Source of the DNA: Ureibacillus composti
Lineage (GTDB): Bacteria > Bacillota > Bacilli > Bacillales_A > Planococcaceae
Reading direction: 5' to 3'
Length of the DNA stretch: 64,000 nt
Assembly: GCA_030348875.1 (NCBI GenBank)
Contig: JAUCEP010000002.1
Coordinates: 2,869,001-2,933,000 of the forward strand
In this document: positions 61,205 to 64,000 of the stretch, piece by piece
Position numbering within the stretch: position 1 is the stretch's first letter
How the letters are laid out: every line of letters begins with the position of its first letter
Made by a program: the position numbers and the translations under genes
Notes under the pieces: model-generated
What the model saw: only the letters and a program-made list of their open reading frames with translations
Database searches by the model: none
Told to the model about the DNA's origin: nothing

Positions 61205-62470
61205 ATGTCAAAAATCAAAACAGATAGTGAAGTACAACTAAAAGGAAGATTCGCTAAACAGGCTAGTCACATCATGAATCTTAAAACAACAATAGAAAAA
61301 AATGAAGCATTAGAACAAATCGCAAAACAATTATTAATTGATCAAGAAGAAATTATTTTTGCCAATGAACAAGATTTACGCAATGGAAAAGAAAAAGGTT
61401 TATCTGATTCAATTCTTGACCGTATCTTGTTAAATGAATCCCGTATTCAATCTATGGCGGATGCTATTTACCAATTAGTTGATTTAAATGATCCAGTTGG
61501 TGAATTATTAGAAACTACAGTTAAAGATAATGGTTTACAAATTGAGAAGCGACGAGTGCCACTAGGGGTAATTGGAATGATTTACGAAGCAAGACCAAAT
61601 GTAACAGTAGACGCTGCAACACTTAGTTTAAAAACAGGAAATGCAGTTATTTTGCGTGGTAGCTCTTCTGCAAAGAATTCTAACATTGCCCTCGTATCAT
61701 CAATACAACGTGCTCTAAAAAAGTCTAAGCTTCCAATTGACGCAGTTCAGCTTATCGAAAATACAAGTCATGAAACAGCACAAGAACTATTCCATTTAAA
61801 TGATTATTTGGATGTATTGATACCTCGTGGTGGAAAAAAACTAATCGACCTTGTTGTTCGTGAATCAACGGTACCCGTACTTGAAACTGGCGCTGGAAAC
61901 TGCCACATTTATGTGGATGCAAGCGCGGAATATGAGATGACGAAAGATATTATTATTAATGCGAAAACACAACGTCCTTCTGTATGTAACGCTGCAGAAA
62001 GTTTGTTATTACAGCAACATTGGTTCAACGAGCACGGAGTACAATTATTATCCCAATTAACAGATGCTGGCATACAAATAATCGGAGACGAACAAGTTTG
62101 TGCTGCTTATCCCTCTACAACGCTGGCAACAGAGGAAGATTATGCAACAGAATTTTTGAGCTTAACAATGAGTGTAAAAGTCGTGGAAAATGTAAATGAA
62201 GCAGTACTTCATATTAACACATATGGAACAAAGCACTCAGAAGCTATTATTACGAATGATCACGATGTAGCACAAATGTTTTTAAATAGTGTAGATGCAG
62301 CAGCAGTTTATCACAATGCTTCCACTCGATTTACAGATGGGTTTGAATTTGGATACGGAGCAGAAATCGGCATAAGTACACAAAAACTACATGCACGTGG
62401 ACCAATGGGCTTACCCTCTTTAACCTCATCAAAGTTCTTTATTTATGGTAACGGGCAAACACGAGCTTAA
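61205..62470 (+). CDS. proA: Glutamate-5-semialdehyde dehydrogenase
   Basis: A 421-residue aldehyde-dehydrogenase family enzyme reducing glutamyl-5-phosphate with NADPH. Signatures are [32 protein letters not shown] and the catalytic-Cys region [15 protein letters not shown]. Second gene of the proBA operon; SD AAAGGAGG. No proI-type reductase gene is present in this window. Confidence 0.96.
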   Translation: MSKIKTDSEVQLKGRFAKQASHIMNLKTTIEKNEALEQIAKQLLIDQEEIIFANEQDLRNGKEKGLSDSILDRILLNESRIQSMADAIYQLVDLNDPVGELLETTVKDNGLQIEKRRVPLGVIGMIYEARPNVTVDAATLSLKTGNAVILRGSSSAKNSNIALVSSIQRALKKSKLPIDAVQLIENTSHETAQELFHLNDYLDVLIPRGGKKLIDLVVRESTVPVLETGAGNCHIYVDASAEYEMTKDIIINAKTQRPSVCNAAESLLLQQHWFNEHGVQLLSQLTDAGIQIIGDEQVCAAYPSTTLATEEDYATEFLSLTMSVKVVENVNEAVLHINTYGTKHSEAIITNDHDVAQMFLNSVDAAAVYHNASTRFTDGFEFGYGAEIGISTQKLHARGPMGLPSLTSSKFFIYGNGQTRA

Positions 62471-62478
62471 AAAAATGT

Positions 62479-62510
62479 CAGGTACTCAAACAATTTTATT
62501 TGAGTACCTG
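62479..62510 (+). repeat. Long palindrome after proA, possible REP-like element or terminator
   Basis: CAGGTACTCAAA/TTTGAGTACCTG is a perfect 12-bp stem with an 8-base loop. It is followed by C residues rather than T, so it is not a standard terminator. The words TGTCAG and GTACCTG also occur at 18118-18140. Confidence 0.5.
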
Positions 62511-62639
62511 CCCCCCATTCGTAGTTAACTTCCACCATAACTTGCAGTATTATTATCTTCTAAATAAGAATTCCGCATTTTCATTGCACGAAACTCTACT
62601 CACTATTTAAACGGAAATAGCATTTTAAAAATTAAAAAA

Positions 62640-62672
62640 AGTAACACAAACCAAGATGCAGTTTGTGCTACT
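62640..62672 (-). terminator. Terminator of the first CotB-like gene
   Basis: AGTAACACAAAC/GTTTGTGCTACT (one mismatch), with TTTTTTAATTT on the minus strand. Confidence 0.8.
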
Positions 62673-62704
62673 ATTTTAGTATAATTTTATTCCCAGTGAT
62701 CTTT

Positions 62705-63379
62705 CTAAGATTCATGGATTGTTTTTATATGCTCCAAATTTAGATACGTAGTATTCGTTCTTGCTGTTTGGAGTTCAATAATCGCACCATGAACGTTTGA
62801 TATTTTACCTATATGATACGGTTTTTCGCCTAGGTTTACTACAACTAATTTATCTCTCATTGAGTGAACTAGGTGTTCAAAGTGTTGTGGATGTGTACCT
62901 TTCTTCTCACTCACTTTTAACTCATCATCCGTTAACGTATAGGGCTTTTGATTTTCGGTATAAGGAATGAGCCACTTTAAATGTTTCGTTGCAATATACA
63001 TCGTTTTATAAATGGGAGAATGAAATACAAAATAATTACTTTGAACCTGAATGATGGTGCCATGTATTGGCTGCCTATTTGCGACATAAATTTCTGTGTA
63101 CATTCCTATTGCTTCATTCAGCATATATGTTAACGAGAAATCATTTTTATCATCTTTCGAAATCACACTAGGGAAGTTCGTAGGCTGCTGAATTATTTCT
63201 TCATCTTGATCGACGGAGACATTTTCAATATGTTCCATGGGGATATATATATAATCTTTTCCGTTAAATAACACGACTATTTCTTTGCTCAAGTCAATAA
63301 TAGAACCATTAAAAAATATATTACCTGCTAAGGTTATTTTTACGGTTTCTTTTATCACTTGACTAAATATATTATACAT
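62705..63379 (-). CDS. CotB-like spore coat protein
   Basis: A 224-residue protein whose C-terminal part (about 165-224; HSMRDKLVVVNLGEKPYHIG, YLNLEHIKTI) matches the repeat unit of B. subtilis CotB. A second related unit is at the N-terminus (ITLAGNIFFNGSIID, YIPMEHIENVSV) and a third in the middle. It lacks the Ser/Lys tail of CotB. Likely an outer-coat or exosporium component made in the mother cell. SD GGAGGGGG precedes the ATG. The neighbouring gene is another CotB-like protein. Confidence 0.78.
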   Translation of the reverse strand: MYNIFSQVIKETVKITLAGNIFFNGSIIDLSKEIVVLFNGKDYIYIPMEHIENVSVDQDEEIIQQPTNFPSVISKDDKNDFSLTYMLNEAIGMYTEIYVANRQPIHGTIIQVQSNYFVFHSPIYKTMYIATKHLKWLIPYTENQKPYTLTDDELKVSEKKGTHPQHFEHLVHSMRDKLVVVNLGEKPYHIGKISNVHGAIIELQTARTNTTYLNLEHIKTIHES

Positions 63380-63450
63380 TTTCCCCCTCCAATCCCATAA
63401 GAGGCGTTTGTAACCCTATTTCTTTTAATGATTTCATAACTAAAAGTTAA

Positions 63451-63957
63451 TTAGTTATTTCTACGTCTTCTTCTTGATCTTCCGTTACTGTTACTATTTT
63501 CACTGTTACCACTGTTTCCTTCATTTTCATTATCTTCTTCAGGAGCCATTAATCCATAGTTCATATTACGGATATGGAATAGGTTCACGTAGATAATCTC
63601 TTTGTTTTTAATGATTGTTACATAGTCGTCACAAACTCCATCCATTACACCTTCAATTTTCTCAGGGTTAATTTTTACCCAGTGGTGAATTAAGTGACCA
63701 CAAATATCTTTGAACTTTTTACCTTTATGGAACTCAAAATCCTCATCAACGTAAACATCAAACTCCATTGGATCTTTTGAATCAGTAGTTACACTTTTAA
63801 CATGGTGTGTTTGGAAAAATACTACACCGTCTTTTTTCGTTAAAAGTACGAAGAAATCATCGCCTACATACAATAATTTACCTATAACAGTGTGCGGCCC
63901 ATGACGGTCAACTTGAATGACTTGCCCTTCAAAACTTTGTAGCATTTCACTATTCAT
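63451..63957 (-). CDS. CotB-like spore coat protein with Arg-rich tail
   Basis: A 168-residue protein with two CotB-type units: VIGKLLYVGDDFFVLLTKKD, VFFQTHHVKSVTTDSKD (about 25-62), and HHWVKINPEKIEGVMDGVCD, VTIIKNKEIIYVNLFHIRNM (about 90-133). The C-terminus is low-complexity (NSGNSENSNSNGRSRRRRRN), recalling the Ser/Lys tail of CotB that is phosphorylated in B. subtilis, but here Arg-rich. SD AGGAGGT precedes the ATG. Mother-cell sigma-K regulation is expected from the family but not seen directly. Confidence 0.85.
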   Translation of the reverse strand: MNSEMLQSFEGQVIQVDRHGPHTVIGKLLYVGDDFFVLLTKKDGVVFFQTHHVKSVTTDSKDPMEFDVYVDEDFEFHKGKKFKDICGHLIHHWVKINPEKIEGVMDGVCDDYVTIIKNKEIIYVNLFHIRNMNYGLMAPEEDNENEGNSGNSENSNSNGRSRRRRRNN

Positions 63958-64000
63958 TTTGACAGTAACCTCCTATTTGTATTGTCTTGCTAAATATATG

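Overview
The window looks like the chromosome of an aerobic, spore-forming, low-GC member of the Bacillales. An SLH-anchored S-layer protein, several small acid-soluble spore proteins (alpha/beta, H and Asn-rich gamma type), CotB-like coat proteins, a Spo0E-like peptide, the aa3-type menaquinol oxidase and malate:quinone oxidoreductase point to the Lysinibacillus/Solibacillus/Viridibacillus side of the Planococcaceae (Caryophanaceae). The genus is an inference. I see no rRNA, tRNA, CRISPR array, prophage or insertion sequence.

Layout. 0-9.7 kb holds respiration and small-molecule enzymes: mqo, a DRE-TIM aldolase-like gene, qoxABCD and a nitrilase. 9.9-17.9 kb holds small and spore genes (YkuS, alpha/beta SASP, a Cys/His repeat protein, SspH), a 3-methyladenine glycosylase and a large WG-repeat protein. 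18.1-20.7 kb is the S-layer gene. 24.1-30.4 kb is an assimilatory nitrite/siroheme block: nirBD, a nirC-type transporter, cobA and sirB on the minus strand, with a hemD-like gene divergent. 33.1-36.2 kb is a redox-folding cassette (bdbD, bdbC, a ResA-like thioredoxin) beside a BlaI-type repressor and a short M56 peptidase. 36.3-45.8 kb has ilvE, a tandem DUF1259 protein, yqhG, an SNF2 helicase, a MerR-CNNM/CorC pair, a YczE-like membrane protein divergent from a LysR regulator, and an SRPBCC protein. 46.0-47.2 kb is a run of tiny hydrophilic genes with duplicated gamma SASPs. 47.3-59.6 kb mixes a GTP cyclohydrolase II, a B12/radical SAM protein, two MFS transporters, a TRM11-like methyltransferase, a Spo0E-like peptide and two pairs of 40-codon genes. 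59.8-62.5 kb is a proline T-box with proBA. The window ends in two CotB-like genes.

How genes work together. nirBD reduces nitrite to ammonia, NirC brings nitrite in, and HemD, CobA and SirB supply siroheme; the precorrin-2 dehydrogenase step is not encoded here. BdbDC and the ResA-like protein form an extracytoplasmic disulfide cassette. A 17-bp dyad in front of it also occurs in front of the adjacent blaI-like gene, so one repressor may control both.

The strongest candidate for something undescribed is a family of four 40-residue proteins (MWVITVF...DTFRIFEF...) in two tandem pairs about 10 kb apart. Both pairs have the same upstream plan: an FNR/Rex-type TGTGA-N6-TCAC(A/T) dyad starting exactly 44 bp before a TACAAT box, then a leader hairpin ending about 20 nt before the Shine-Dalgarno site. 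Other points worth checking are an open frame without a start codon after the ResA-like gene, a small two-helix membrane gene split by an in-frame TGA, start-codon anomalies in the MerR-CNNM pair, and repeated GTGAA boxes in front of qoxABCD.
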